A stretch of DNA of 64,000 bases. It comes from Metallyticus violacea. Taxonomy: Eukaryota > Arthropoda > Insecta > Mantodea > Metallyticidae. Every line of letters begins with the position of its first letter. The stretch's first letter is position 1. Under the pieces are notes generated by a model. It was not told the DNA's origin. It saw nothing but the letters and a program-made list of their open reading frames with translations, and ran no database searches. The translations under genes were made by a program, and so were the position numbers. Positions 21,395-34,469 of the stretch are shown here, piece after piece. The stretch lies in NCBI GenBank assembly GCA_030762175.1, contig JAUJEO010000019.1, forward strand, positions 564,001 through 628,000, in the 5' to 3' direction.

Positions 21395-23261
21395 TTTAAG
21401 ACAAAAACAAAAACAAGATTGACAGAATCTGCAGGAAAAATATAATGGAAAAGATGCTTTTATCTTTCACTGTCATGTTCACTATATTTGTATTTTTTCT
21501 AATAGATAAAATTGTTTTTGTCATGCAATCTCTTTTATTTCTTTTAGCTGTTTAATAAATGATACCTTGCAATCTGGAGTTCTTGATTACAGCAAAATTA
21601 TATATGTTGGCAGGAAAATTTATGGATATTATATTACCTGAGAAATGACATTAATGTATAGTTGATATTTAACAAAGTGAAATAGTTTGAGATTACTAGA
21701 AATTAATAGGTAACTGCTTTCATAGATGGAGGAAGGGAGCGAAGAGAAAGGGTAAATGGTATATTTATGATTTCTGTAAAGACTGTGCACATTTTTTCGT
21801 AAGACAATCTGTAGATGAAACTTTTCCAATTGGACCATGTAGCATTCATTGCAAGACGACCTAATGAATCTACGCACTGGTGCACTTCCAATGAGGAATC
21901 TAATTTATACTATCTTTACTTCTGTTGTTCTTTTCATTCACTGCCTTCATACCTGGAATGTACAGAAGTGCAATTAATGAATGTAGTGTTTTCCTTTGGA
22001 AATGAACAAGATTTTTAACATTACTCAGAAATTTTTAATTTTGTGTAAATTGTAATGGTCAGATGCATTCGGAGGAACAGAATCCTTTTATATCTCTTTG
22101 CTTCAATGTATTTGTCATATTGTGTGGACAGCTTGACATTGAACAATATTGATGTTTATTCTACAGAAAAGTATGTATTTATGTTAGTTAACGTAGAATT
22201 CCTACTATAGTCATGCATAAAACCTTGTTCCTTTTGACACACTCACTCACTACCTTATGAACCTTAGAGCCACTCACAGCCAATACTTATGACTGGTTTC
22301 ATATTTGAAAAAAAAAAATCCATATTGGTATTTCAATATACCTACATGTATGATCTCTAATGAGTCAACATAGTGTGCAAAATATGGGGATCTACAAATC
22401 ATTTTATAAAGTATGTATGAGGAATTAGTTATATTATGGAGTAATATTGTGAATAAATGAATAATAAATATCTTAATATATTTTCAGCATTAACAACACA
22501 AAAATAAATTACTTAACTTCTGAAAATAAATTGACTCACAGTAACCTCCATATTATGTTATTAATATAAAACAATATACATTTAAGCTAAACATTAATTT
22601 TATATTTTGTAATATCACATAAAAGCCATATTTCAGTTTCTAGCTTCATGCAGATTATTTTCTAAATTAACCTTTAAGCTGTTTATAATTGTTACGGATG
22701 AAAACTAGTTTATTAGAATTTAAACTGACTTGTAAATCTGACATGTCTAGGTAAGACAGTACCATATTTCCATGTACTAAGTCTCATGTTCTGGCTCTGA
22801 GTCAGATGTTCATTTGTTAATTTAAGTACCATGGATACATACATTGTGGTTTGTGACCTTCTGACAGTTTTTCTTACACTTAGGCCACTCAAACTCTGTC
22901 CTTGCATGACACTAATTCTTACATAAAAGCACATTAAAATTCTGAAGGAAGTTTCAAGGAAGCATATGCTAAATAGAATATTCACTGTATGTTTACAGAA
23001 CATACATTAGTGAATATGCATGGTCAACACTGATACCCGTATGTGCACATTGTACTAGATATTATTGTTTCCAAATCATCAGTCTATACAACAACTAAAT
23101 TATTGAAATTTGAACACTACACTAATAATTATCCATACTTGAACTATGTGTAATTATATAGAGTTAACTAGTTATTGAGACAAATATACAGGAATATAAT
23201 GGAAACCTGGTTAAAATTATCAAATGAGACTTGCTTTGTGCTCAGCACATATGTGAATTTT
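20401..23261. other. Intergenic AT-rich DNA with a T49 tract
   Basis: No gene or recognised repeat family. The exception is an unbroken run of 49 T at 21345-21393, preceded by short T runs. It could be the A tail of a - strand retrotransposed sequence whose body I cannot recognise. Confidence 0.5.
21345..21393. repeat. Poly(T) tract of 49 bases
   Basis: An uninterrupted homopolymer, then GTTTAAGACAAAAACAAAAA. The length in an assembly may be imprecise. Confidence 0.85.
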
Positions 23262-23350
23262 TTCTTAATTAGACAGTGAGTCGATTTAATACTCTTATGC
23301 TCCACAATTAATTGCTTCACTGTATTAGTTCTGACACAAAATTTATTTTG
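23262..23350 (+). repeat. Solo PLE terminus
   Basis: TTCTTAATTAGACAGTGAGT, AATACTCTTATGCTCCAC and TGTATTAGTTCTGACA match 3765-3822 and 5240-5275. No coding part is attached. Confidence 0.6.
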
Positions 23351-23609
23351 AATTTAATACATATGTGAATGTATGTATAACTGCTACTTGTCTTCAAATG
23401 ATCCCTTCAGTCCAAAAAACAGCTGTTACTGACGAAATGTTGTACAGTAACTGAAATAATAATTGGTTCTTATTTAAGCAGAGGCTTTGACTGAAAGCTG
23501 TAATGTACAAATGTCAAATCAGGGTTTGCATATGCACTTTTTCAGCAAGTTTCAGCCTTGCCTTCATTCTTTTGTCAATATGCAAGTGCCCAAAACTGTT
23601 CCACATCAC

Positions 23610-23907
23610 ACCGCCACGGGTGGCGAGGTCGTTAAGGCACGGACTCGTGAGCGGAAGGTCTGCGGTTCGAATCCCGCCAAGACCGTCCTCCCTGACTGGG
23701 GTTTTTTCCAGGTTTTCCTCAGTCTTCATAACTGGCAAATGCCGGGGAGGTACCTAAACTTAGGCCTGGAACGCTTCCTTCCTTAAAAAAAAAAATATAT
23801 ATCCTTTCCCAATTTATCATTTCATTTCATGTATCATCAGTGTCCACCGCCTGTGGTGCCTCAGTAGTAAAAACGGGCGTTAAACACTACTCAAAAAAAA
23901 AAAAAAT
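23610..23907 (+). mobile_element. tRNA-headed SINE, family 2 (best copy)
   Basis: Target duplication TGTTCCACATCA at 23598-23609 and 23908-23919. The complete head has A-box region GGTGGCGAGGTCGTTAAGGC and B box GGTTCGAATCCC. The body holds CCAGGTTTTCCTCAGTC and CTTAGGCCTGGAACG, ending GGGCGTTAAACACTACTC plus an A run. The identical 12-base flanks indicate a fairly recent insertion. Confidence 0.93.
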
Positions 23908-25192
23908 GTTCCACATCAGAGTAATAAGGTCTGAAATATAGCTATGTTTGTTCATTACATAATTCTAGAGAAGATAAAAAGGAAGAAATGTATAAGAAAT
24001 TCTTGCATATTGCAAAATTTTTTCAAAATGTTCACCAAGAGATTCAGTTATCTATGATTAAAACTTCATGTTCATGTTAACATATTGATCATGAAGCACA
24101 AGGTATAGCATAAGTTGCCCACATTCATCTTACCAGTTGTATTTTACACACAAAAATTTAATTTTGTATTTATTATTCTTCAATAGGCTGAGCAGCTCCC
24201 AATGTTTTGTTCCTTGTTATTTCAGAGTAAGTTATGTTATCCAACATGATTTTTCACAGCCTATCATTTTGAGGACACTTGATATTTTCTGTCACTACTA
24301 AAGTTTTACTACAAGAATGCATTTGGAAATTTTGGACTAGGTAGTCTGAAAACTTTCTGTATTTCATCCGAAGGAAATGTGATGTTCTGGCAGTAATAAT
24401 GCAAGGAGGAAACGTTTTATATTCCAGAAAGCAGGTAAAATATTAGGTATTATTTATAGATAGAAAATTCACAAAAAAACTTGCAATTAAATACTTCTCA
24501 CGTGTATTCTGTATATGTTTTAACTAACTTGGCCCCTAGGGTCTTTTGCAGTTATTAATGTATTAGCTTCAGGATTATTACTCTGAATGAACTTATTGGT
24601 CACATGTACCATTCTCGATCAAATCTGTGCTGATCAAGGGCTATTGAAACATGATCAAACTTTGACTGCAGTGAAATTGCAGTTATGGTTTTGTTATTAT
24701 TTCTCATTCAATAAACTGCTATCAGCCTACCAGGCATTAGGTTGCCGAACGATCATGATTTTACAATAATTACTGAAAGGAAAACTTCTAACTCTATAGC
24801 CAAAGAGATTGTAGAGCAATTACAATCTCCTTGTCTATATCACTTTGTTTTTGTTTTGTATTTGATTAACAAATGTAGGTAAACAAAAATGGAAAATATA
24901 TAAAGGTCTCAAAATTTTTCTCAGCATGAGATAAGACATTCTGTTGGAGCAAGATATCTCATTTTCCAATAAACTGGAAAATAAAAAGACTGATTCATGT
25001 TCTTTAAAGGAAAGGAAGAAGGCATGGAATTATTTAGCCATTAATTTTAACATTACACCTGGCGAGTTCTAATCACCAAATAAATAAATTGCTATTTGTT
25101 AAAGCAGTGTGATCATGAAGTGTAAAATTCTATTCATGGGTGAAGCAGGATGATTTGCAGTTAGTAGGAAACTTAACCTCTCAGTCATTTCA

Positions 25193-25477
25193 CTGCCACG
25201 GGTGGCCAAGGTCGTTCAGTCTCGGACTCGTGAGCAGGAGGTCAGGGTTCAAATACTGCCAGGACCGTCCTCCCTGACTGAGGTTTTTTCCAGGTTTTCC
25301 TCAGTCCTCATAAATGGCAAATGCTGGGCAGGTACCCTAAACTTAGGCCTGGAACGATTCCTTCCTTAAAACTAAATCCTTTCCCAATATATCATTTCAT
25401 CTCATGTATTATGAGTGTCCATCGCCTGTGGTGCCTCTGTAGCAAAAACGGGCGTTAAACACAATTATTCATTTCAT
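25193..25477 (+). mobile_element. tRNA-headed SINE, family 2
   Basis: Target duplication TCAGTCATTTCA at 25181-25192 and 25478-25489. The head has GGTGGCCAAGGTCGTTCAGT and GGTTCAAATACT (B box decayed). The body is the same as 23610-23907. Flanks 23920-25180 and 25490-27173 contain nothing I can assign. Confidence 0.9.
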
Positions 25478-27173
25478 TCAGTCATTTCATTTACTAGCCA
25501 CTACACTATATCCTATGAAAACCAGAATCTTTCTTCAAAATTCTCATCAAAAGAACCACCTCTCTCCACAATGATCCGGTTTTGACTCTAGTCCCAATTT
25601 AAGTAATCCAGGTATATTATCTCATCAATACCTTCAAGAAAATTAAAATGGGCAGCCATTTTGTGAAACTTCTATGCAATCAATGGAGTTGATTGGTTTG
25701 GCATCTGCAGTCAAAGTTGGCCATAACCAACTATCTTGTTTAACTTTGATCATTGTTAATGCATCAAAAAATAGCATTGAACCCAGTCAAATGCTAATTT
25801 GACCACCTTAAAACATTGATCGAGGATGGTGTATATGGCCATATAACTTTAAAACTTAATGAGAGAGGATAAATAATCAAAACATATAAATATGCACTTC
25901 AGTATTATCTTGGTATGAATGGATTAAAGTGCCAAATTTATTTAAAAATGTTGCTGCGTAACCTTTATGTACTATAAACATGTTTGAAAAATTAGTTTTG
26001 ATCTTCTGTGTATCATATGCATTTTACTTGTCTCATTTCCATATAGGAGTGTATACTGGTACTTTAATACTTTACTACAAGAATACAGATCTATTATAAA
26101 TGTGATCTGAATTCATAACAGAGTATTATATACTTTCAAAGAGGGAAATTAATCTTGTTATTGTACTGCTTTCACAGACTTAATGTGTGTTACTTTTTGT
26201 AGGCATATTATACTGAAGACCTGATGCATTAAATGACTATGACTTGTGCATACAGAACTGGAATTAAACACTTCAGAAGTCTATTCTCTTATTTAGATGA
26301 ACTAAGCATTGCAAATAAGTAATATCAGATCTTTTTGATTGATAGAAAGAAAGAAACTTCATAAAAGTTTAGTACATATTGTGTAAGGAATTTTTTCTTC
26401 TGTACATACTTAATCATTCCCTTTTTTGGAATTATATCCAGTTGCTTCAGAATGGTCATGACTATTTCTGAAATAAAACTGTTACTGAAGTAATAAAACA
26501 TTTTTGTTACTGATTTTTGGAGATTTGTGTAACTTTACCAGGGTATATTGTCTTCTTATTATAGCCATGTAAAACTGTTCTTAAACATAAAAATGAGTTT
26601 TATGTGTAAAAAATAAATCATAAATCAACCAGTTGCTTCCATTTCCATCCTTGATACTCATTTTCTTAGTTACATAGTGAAAACATTAAATAATACTGAA
26701 TTGTAATTGAGTGAATAAATGAAGAATCTTGAGTAACAGGCATGAAATTCATTTGTTTTAGTGGGGAAGAAACATTACTCAGTCATGTTACATTTTGTTT
26801 TTCCATAAATAAATTAATAAAAACAGAACCTGTTTTGATTTTTTATTCTATAAATATGAATGGAGAGAAAAATGAATGTGTATGTTGTTCTCAGTTTATT
26901 TTAAAATGGTAAGCTCTTTAAATTGCATTATTAATTTGTGTTTGTCCAAAAACAGTGCAGTTAACAACTTTTTTTTCATCTAGGTGCTAATCAGCACTTC
27001 ATCTTGCAAACTCTATGCAGGGGCAAATTAAAATGCTAATAACTCAAAAAGTGAGATTGTTACATAAGTGAATAGAAAAAGTGCATAAGAATAGGCTGAG
27101 AGAACATAATAGCCTGCAATACACAGTCATAAGCTCAACAAGCATGTAAGACTGCAGTTTGGAAAAATGTCTA

Positions 27174-27228
<55 letters not shown>

Positions 27229-27256
27229 GTTGTTGTTGTTATCATCATCATCATCA

Positions 27257-27298
<42 letters not shown>
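27174..27298. repeat. ATT/GTT/ATC compound microsatellite
   Basis: Runs of ATT, then GTT, then ATC, then ATT again. Long open frames across it are repeat artefacts. The following 27300-28020 has no gene signal. Confidence 0.95.
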
Positions 27299-28024
27299 GA
27301 ATCTGATGCTCATTCTGAATTGAATTGAATGATTCCATTTCCTAGATAACTGTTGTAAAATTCACTTCACTTAACATTTCCTGTTTCATATGTTCCTGTT
27401 TTAGTTTGGAAGGAAATGCCCTACCTCTACTTTAAGAACCAAGGATAGCAGGTCTGGCAGCTGAAATGGCAATCCCATCACCGAAATTGGAAGCTGTGGG
27501 CTGATAAACTGCACTTCTTAAACCTCCTCATTAAAGAAACCAAAGTGAAAATAAGCTGGAATTAATTTAATTTCACAACCCTTGGCATGAATATCATCCT
27601 GGAATGTTAATGAAAATATAAATGTGTTGTGTAAATATAATCAAAAATGATAATCAAATGTGCTATATGTCACACTATTTAAACTTATCTGCACATTTCC
27701 CTCTGAGAGTAGAGTTAAGTACAATTGTTTATTGTCACCCTTATTGTTTATTTTGGATTATATTTTTACTGATTCATGTAGGAATCGAGCTGTCTAAGAA
27801 GGGATTACCTAAGTGAGAGGCTTGAAAGCCTAGAATATGCATATCATGTTTATTTCTTCATCCATTCTCTGATATAAATGGAAAATTACTGAATTTGCAT
27901 AAAATTGCATTTAAATAAACAGAAAATCAAAATAATGAGGGTAAATAATAAGACAGACCTTCCTATGTTAGAGGGGTGAAGGAATTGAGAGGATGAAAAA
28001 TATTCATACCAGGGAGTAATATAT

Positions 28025-28340
28025 CAAAGGAGGGTGGACTTGTTTAAGATGTTAAGACCAGAATTAGGAAAAACAAGATTTTCTTTCTCACAATTAACCT
28101 GCTTATGGAAATGCAAACAGATTTCCCTGATGATAAAGCTTACATTCTTTAATACAAATGTTACAAGTCTGTCTTATACGGATGCAAAATATGGAAATCT
28201 ATGAAGTCAGTTGAAAAGGAACTACAAATGTTTGTTAATTGATGCCTAAGAACCATTATGGGGGGTCTGGTTGGCCAAAGATTACATCAAATAAAAACTT
28301 AACGGAAAATCACTGAATAGCATGAAATTTGATAAGAGGT
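28025..28340 (+). pseudogene. RTE-like LINE reverse-transcriptase C-terminal fragment
   Basis: Frames on the + strand read RKTRFSFSQLTCLW (about 28068-28110), FFNTNV and CYKSVLYGCKIWKS (about 28150-28205), KELQMFVN, CLRTIMGG (about 28215-28265) and IKT-RKITE. This is the KTKLRIFNTNVKSVLLYGCETW ... INRCLRRILGI order found after the RT catalytic domain of RTE/BovB-type and related LINEs. There are stops and a frame change. It is an isolated fragment in intergenic DNA. Region 28341-29849 shows nothing else. Confidence 0.7.
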
Positions 28341-29862
28341 AAAATGCCACAAAAACTTTCATCAAGGCTCTGCTTCCCACAGGAATAAAAGAAATAGTTC
28401 GTGTTCCTATTTATTAACCTATTAAATAAATCACACATGGGTAATATTCCACAGTTGCTAACATGTTTCCCCCCTCCAGTGATGAATCTTTATTTCCATG
28501 TATTGCACAATAATAATGCTGTGTGTACACTTAAAAGATGCATGAGCAGTACTATTTTTAGGTTTTATTTTTGACATTGTGCTCATATTCTCCAGCATGT
28601 GTATGGTAGAAACAAACACAATTATTGCTCAGGAATATAATCTTTTGATTTTAATCTTTCCATTTCATATCCCGCGTAATGGAAATATAACATACCTTTC
28701 TACAGAAACAGAATAAATCTAATGGAGTATTGAAGCGTACGTTTCCTCTTAAGTGTTTGGTACAGTCTATGTATAAATTAAAACCACACTTTGACATATT
28801 GTTATTTTTGTTTTGTTAGGTATTAGTTTATAACAGAGTCAAAATTGATCTCAACTTCATTACACAAATTATAGAAAAATGGTCTTGTATTATAATTACT
28901 TCTGATAGCTGATACGCAGTTAGTAGTATTTACATATTGAAAACAGCACTTCTGCAAACAACAGTACTTATTTATGAAGTAGCTAGGGCATTGACCTTAC
29001 TGATTTATTCTTGTCAAAATTTTCCATTTTTAGGCCTATACAGCAGTTTGAGAATTTTACTGCACAAATTCAAAAGATGGCAGAGAGATCAAAGACAAAC
29101 TTTTAAAGATAGAGAACTAATAGTCTGCTGGTTCAAAATTCTATGCAATTGAATAAACTCTAATAACATTGATTTGCCTTTTGTTTAATATTAATTTGAA
29201 TATGAACAAGCATTGAGCGGATCGTTGCTGTTATAATGTAGCATAATGGATTGTTGTAGTACAACAGGTGTGGTTATGCTCAGCAAAGAAAAGCAAGGGT
29301 TTGTATCCCAACAAATCCAGGGTCCTTTTATTTTCTGTGTAAAGGTAACTTTTGCTTTTCATGGCATAGAATACTTATGTAATTCCGTTACATGTTTATG
29401 CAATAGATCAATACCTTGAAATTATGAAATAAGGTAATTTAACAAAATAGTATGGGGACATCCATAATTATTTGTACTTTGAATTGTAGTTACATAGTGT
29501 AAATGGAAATGTTTAAGATGACAAGATTTATGAGAACAAAGTGTTTTCCTGCTTCTAAAAAGAAAAGGAATATAAATTCTAGTATTAGGAAGAAAAAGAG
29601 TAACATATTTCAAAATTAGATTGAGGAAAGAGGTTAATGCAATAAAAGATTATAATAAAAGAAAACAGATGTTAATTTTTCATTTCAAAATAAAGGAAAT
29701 AACAAACATAAAAGAATAGTGTAGGAAACCTACTCTTCATGTTATTGGTATGAAAGAGCTTTTTAATTTTCTTTCTTGTATCAGGTTGCCCTCTTTCTGA
29801 CTTACAGGTATTGATGAAAGTAGTGACCTCTGACATCCCTGCAAAGATTACATTGGTGCAGA

Positions 29863-30164
29863 TTGATTTTTTTTTTTGATTGATTTATTTATGGACGCTC
29901 TTTAACATCTCAGGTCATCAGCATCCCATTCAACTCAGGGCATGAAACGGCCGACAAATTTTGCTCAGAGGCCTCTCTTTCAGGCTTGAGGTTCTTTTAC
30001 GTGCCGTAAATGTACGACACGGGACCCACGGCTTTACTTCCCTTCCGAAGGAAGCCATACTTAGCATTTTTATGCCTGAAAAAATCCATCGGTCCTGGCC
30101 GGGTTCGAACCTGCATTCTTGGGTGTAGGAGGCAAGTATGGTAACCACTACACTACCAGGACCG
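29863..30164 (-). mobile_element. tRNA-headed SINE, family 1
   Basis: Target duplication ACATTGGTGCAGA at 29850-29862 and 30165-30177. On the - strand the full tRNA-like head reads GGTCCTGGTAGTGTAGTGGT ... GGTTCGAACCCGGCCAGGAC. The 3' end carries the GGACGCT-type terminal hairpin and a T-rich (A-rich on its own strand) tail. It is inserted just beside the transposase relic at 30180. Confidence 0.93.
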
Positions 30165-30179
30165 ACATTGGTGCAGAAT

Positions 30180-31020
30180 TAGCCACAAGCAGCCATTGTT
30201 CTTGCCAGTAATTCTTGATCTGAGGCAACCAATTTTTCAAACATGATGCTCTTGAGCCCATAGGTAAAAAACCAAGGGAGATGTTGGGGAGAATGATGGC
30301 CAGGCTACAGAACCTGCTCTTCCAATCCAGTGGCCAGGGAACTTATTTCAAGATGTCACAAGTTTATGTAAAATGAGGAACCCCATCACGCTGACTACAT
30401 TTGACATTGTATGTTCAGAGAGACATTTTCTAGAAACACAGTGAGTATATGGATTAATAATTGGAGATACACCTGCCCATTAAGCCACAGAGGAAAAAGG
30501 TATGAACTAATAAAACAGTCACCAACTATGAACCTCAGATGATAGCTTGTCTCTATTTCAACATTAAGGTTTTCAAAGAATAATACCTAGCTGTGCCTGT
30601 AATTTAGAATTAGCTCACCTCTGATCAAAGTAACTTCATAGTGAAGAGCACCAAGAAAAGGAAATCAGATTTTCACCATCAATTGTAAAATCCAAGTTAC
30701 CAAATTGTAATCAAGGAGCAAAGTCAATCAGTCTCAAGGACTGCACCTTCGGACAATGCAATGGGTTCAGTCTTTCTCGTGCAACATATGTCTTAAACTA
30801 CTATTATTAGTGTTCATGGCATGTGTGATTGCTTGAGTACTGACTCCAGGATTAGCCTGAAACCTGCCAAGCACCTCTTGTTTAAAGGTGAGATGCAACG
30901 TGTTCAATTTGTATGAGCATCTGCTCAACACACTGCTAGAGATCCAGTTTCTTTTAGGCACTGGTGGATAGACTGAAAGATCAAACAACGAGTATGGTGT
31001 CTTCTGGATATTGTTCTCAG
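30180..31020 (-). pseudogene. IS630-like (DUF4817-type) transposase relic
   Basis: On the - strand a 73-residue open stretch (30767-30988) contains LGRFQANPGVSTQAITHAMN and NNSSLRHMLHE, an HTH like the DNA-binding part of IS630-like insect transposases. Downstream, about 30290-30340, NKFPGHWIGRAGSVAWPSFS and FYLWAQEH follow the family's FPGRWIGRGGPxxWPxRSPDL and FFLWG block, with the catalytic DxxPxD context lost. The middle catalytic part is degraded. The product, if intact, would be a DDE transposase. No TIRs were seen. Confidence 0.65.
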
Positions 31021-32286
31021 TAAAACTGAGTAGCTATGGATGCACATCTTCCAACTTCCTCATAAACAAAATGCATGCCTGCAAGCTCCATGAACAATCT
31101 TTATATTTTTCTACAGAAGCTCTCAATGATGTACTTGAATGGCAGTAGCAAACACTTCTCTTTCAAGTGTATCCAAAATATGCGTAGGAGATCCATAGCT
31201 TTTCAGTAGCTCAGGGCGTATAATGGATCATCAATTGAAACTTTTAGAACTTTGCTATCTCCATGCACCTGTTTCTCCTACAATTAAGACAAGGAGTAGT
31301 GGACTAATCATTCTTTAGCATATGCAAGCACTGCCAACATTAAACAAGCACAGCTTTATGATCATAGTAGCAGTTAACCTTTATTAGATAATTCATTATC
31401 ACAACATTTCCATTGAACACATGTGGTGGAAGAGCTAAGCAAAGATTTTTCGGTGGACCTAACAAGCATTAACTGAAATACACTGCAAAGCAATGTTAAA
31501 AAAGAAGTTGGAGTGGAGCTCTAACCAAGTTCATTTTATTTGTGTGGCCAACACCATACTGACTGAGCCTAAGGTAGAGTGAATGACTTTCTTTCTGATT
31601 AGCTTAAAAAGGCAAAACTGCATTACATTGTTAGAGCAGTGTCATGCATATCATTGCTTGAAGTGAAGCCAAAAAGACAATACCCATATCTTTGATATAA
31701 GATCTAATAACTACTGGCTACAAGATTTTCCCCATTAAGCAAGTGAAAATAAACATTTTTGATGAAAAATCAAAAATATGCTTTGTTTTATGCCAATTTA
31801 TTATTACTAACATAATTTCTAAATATTTTAAACTTTGGTCCCAAATAATGGAAGTTCAATTCTGAAACTTCATGTATTTAGAAGTTTTCTTAGCAATAAA
31901 AACATAATTTTGTGTTTTTTCAGTGTCAAGAATAATTAAGATTATATAAGAAGTGTTGATATTCTCTTTTAAACTTCTCAAAATATAACCATAAATATTA
32001 AAAGATTTATTTTAATTCAAAATTTTCAACTTGGCTCTTTAGAGAAGAAAGGTATGGTTAGAAGACTATGCCTAGGTACCAGAAGGTTCCCAGGTTTGAA
32101 TTCCATCAAAGCTCATAGTAAGTAAAAGTTCATTTGTAAGATAAAAGTAATATAGTTTGAGAGGTGTAAAATAAGAAGCAGAGCTAGAAAATAGATAACG
32201 GATTTTAGAGTAGAATTGATAAAGGAAGGGGGGTAGAAAATGAGGAGGTACAGAGAGAGCAGCAGGTTCTGTATATTTAAAACAAC
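31021..32286. other. Unassigned AT-rich DNA
   Basis: No convincing coding or repeat signal. A B-box-like CAGGTTTGAATTCC at about 32090 is a possible decayed tRNA-derived repeat but has no matching A box. Confidence 0.4.
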
Positions 32287-32298
32287 AGCAATAATAAT

Positions 32299-32596
32299 GT
32301 TGGTCCTAGTGGTGTAGTGATAACCATACTTGCCTTCTAAAACCAAGATCACGGGTTCAAACCTGGCCAGGATTGATGGATATTTTCAGGCATAAAAATC
32401 CTAAGTATGGCTTCCTTCAGAAGGAAGTTGCCTCCCTATGGGTCCCGTGTCGTACATTTATGGCACGATAAATAACCTCAAGACTGAAAGAAGAGGCCTC
32501 TGCGCAAAATTTGTTGGCCATTTCACGATCTGAATAGAATGAGACACTGATGACGTGATGTTAAAGAGCATCTGTAAATAAACAAATATAAAAAAA
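32299..32596 (+). mobile_element. tRNA-headed SINE, family 1
   Basis: Target duplication AGCAATAATAAT at 32287-32298 and 32597-32608. The head has GGTCCTAGTGGTGTAGTGAT and GGTTCAAACCTG; the body is diverged. 32609-34470 contains no other assigned feature. Short open frames near 33370-33720 have no recognised homology. Confidence 0.9.
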
Positions 32597-34469
32597 AGCA
32601 ATAATAATAATAAATATATACAAAGAGACAAGGGTAGAAGATAAATACAGGAATTTAGCAGCAAAATCTAAAACTGAACATGAATTATACTAGTAATTAA
32701 CAATTATGTGAGCTTCACTAGAACACACAACAATTATAAGGGTTTCCTCAAGTCCTGAGCATAAATTGATACTCACCAACCAGAAAGGTGCCATTTGTTT
32801 TCTGATCTGCAATTCTATAACAGTTATCAATAATGAAATTTCATTCCATAGACAAGCTAACTTTCTTTGTGCACTGCCAATTGACATAGGCGAAACATTG
32901 AACATTAGATATCCTTAAATATTAATAACATTACATTGTCAATTATTGCAGAATAATTTTCGTGACCATCTTTTGTACTGGAAGTAAAGTAGTGGAGTAG
33001 ATGGTTCTGATAGAAACTACTTAGTACATTTTCAGTATAAATGGGAACCTGTTTTCCCAAAACTTACTTTCTGCAGAAATGGACAAAACTGATTTTCATA
33101 TGGGGTATATTATGCAAGGCAGCTGCTTTCACATTCTGGAAGGGTCATTCAAAAACTTCCTTAATTCCATAGTAATAAGCTATCAGGTTTGATCACTATT
33201 TCAAAACTTGCTTTTTGCTAAGTAAGTGATACAGTAAAACTTGCTTTCTGCAGTAAGTTATATGTATATCATCAAAATTTTCTTATAAATCAAATATTGC
33301 AAATTTTAATATTTGTGTTGGCCTGCAATCGAGCTGTGTTTTCTCTCTGAGCAATGTCATTATTTTAGTGTCAGTTGAATAAAGAGTAAGTTTGTGTAGG
33401 ATTTAAGATTTCTGTAGTTCCACAGTCTGTGTGTTTTAACAGAAAATGACTGAAAAATATTCTGAAACTGTGAAACAAATTGACAAAGGGAGGAAGAATA
33501 GAAGAGTTGGAATTAAAAAGACCACTGCAAAATACTGCAAAGAGATTGCAGGGTCTTGGATGCCAAATGTGGTCAAATTTTAAGAGAATATATCTATAAG
33601 AGGGCCCAAGGGCCTTTATGCTTCTGATTTTATCTATTATAAAATGGATGGTGAGTACAATTAAATTTAAAATGAACAATTCCATACAATGGCCAAAATA
33701 AGCCAATCTAGAAACAAGCATACCAATATAAATTAATTAAATCTTATATTTCAACATTTCAGAAGCTGTATATAATGCATCAAAAACTGAACATGCTTAT
33801 TTATTTAAATATATGGAAGTCAATACTCATGTAAGGAATAAGGACAAACTTGACAATACAAAAAAAGCCAACAATGTATACAAGTACCAATGAAAAAAGC
33901 TGTGGCAGAGTGCATATATTATGTTTGCAAAAAAATTTCAAACAATCACAGGAGTATCACATAATAGGCTTATATTGCACAATTTTTCCTATAAAATAGA
34001 AAACATCTTTTAAATACAACTATCTAATCATTTGTTGTGCTTTGTGAAAAATTACAGTTTTATCGATAACAATAACTTGGTCTTCAAACATCAATGTATG
34101 TATGTTTGTCGATAACAAGTTTTGGAAAATTCGTCCTCAAATATCAATGTATGTTTAATTAGAGCCTATTTATGCATAAAATGCAAAGATGGATACAGCA
34201 TTATTACTAAAACATATTTTTACTTCGTTATAGTGCAAATTAGGTCAAGTTATTAATGTTCACAAAACCTATAGAATGCCATTAAAATGTAATAAGTAAG
34301 CTTTAATACCACTCGGTATGGCACTTCAAATCCTGTTATTACATATCATACTACTCTCCAAATGCAGAAAGGTAATTTATTCAGAGATGAGTGACACATT
34401 AGATTACAATTACTAAAATTACTTTCTACAATTACTTTCCAGGCTGTTATGCAGTGATCGTTGTTGCAT

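Noticed and set aside
23620..23690. tRNA-like sequence with good A and B boxes
   Set aside because: It is the head of a SINE: the same head, body and tail recur with target duplications, and the anticodon arm is not a proper tRNA fold.
23503..23757. 84-codon open frame
   Set aside because: Runs through a SINE; the codons have no conserved protein match.
27174..27298. Regularly spaced repeats that could suggest an array
   Set aside because: It is a trinucleotide microsatellite; there are no unique spacers, and CRISPR does not occur in animal nuclear DNA.
32060..32125. B-box-like GGTTTGAATTCC with possible tRNA-derived repeat
   Set aside because: No matching A box, tail or target duplication, and no second copy in the window.
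32541..32575. CTGATGA inside SINE family 1 copies as a possible hammerhead
   Set aside because: It sits in the loop of the SINE 3' stem-loop and has no GAAAC box in the right place.
33371..33721. 116-codon frame on the - strand with hydrophobic residues
   Set aside because: No recognisable family on either strand; hydrophobicity follows from AT-rich antisense composition.
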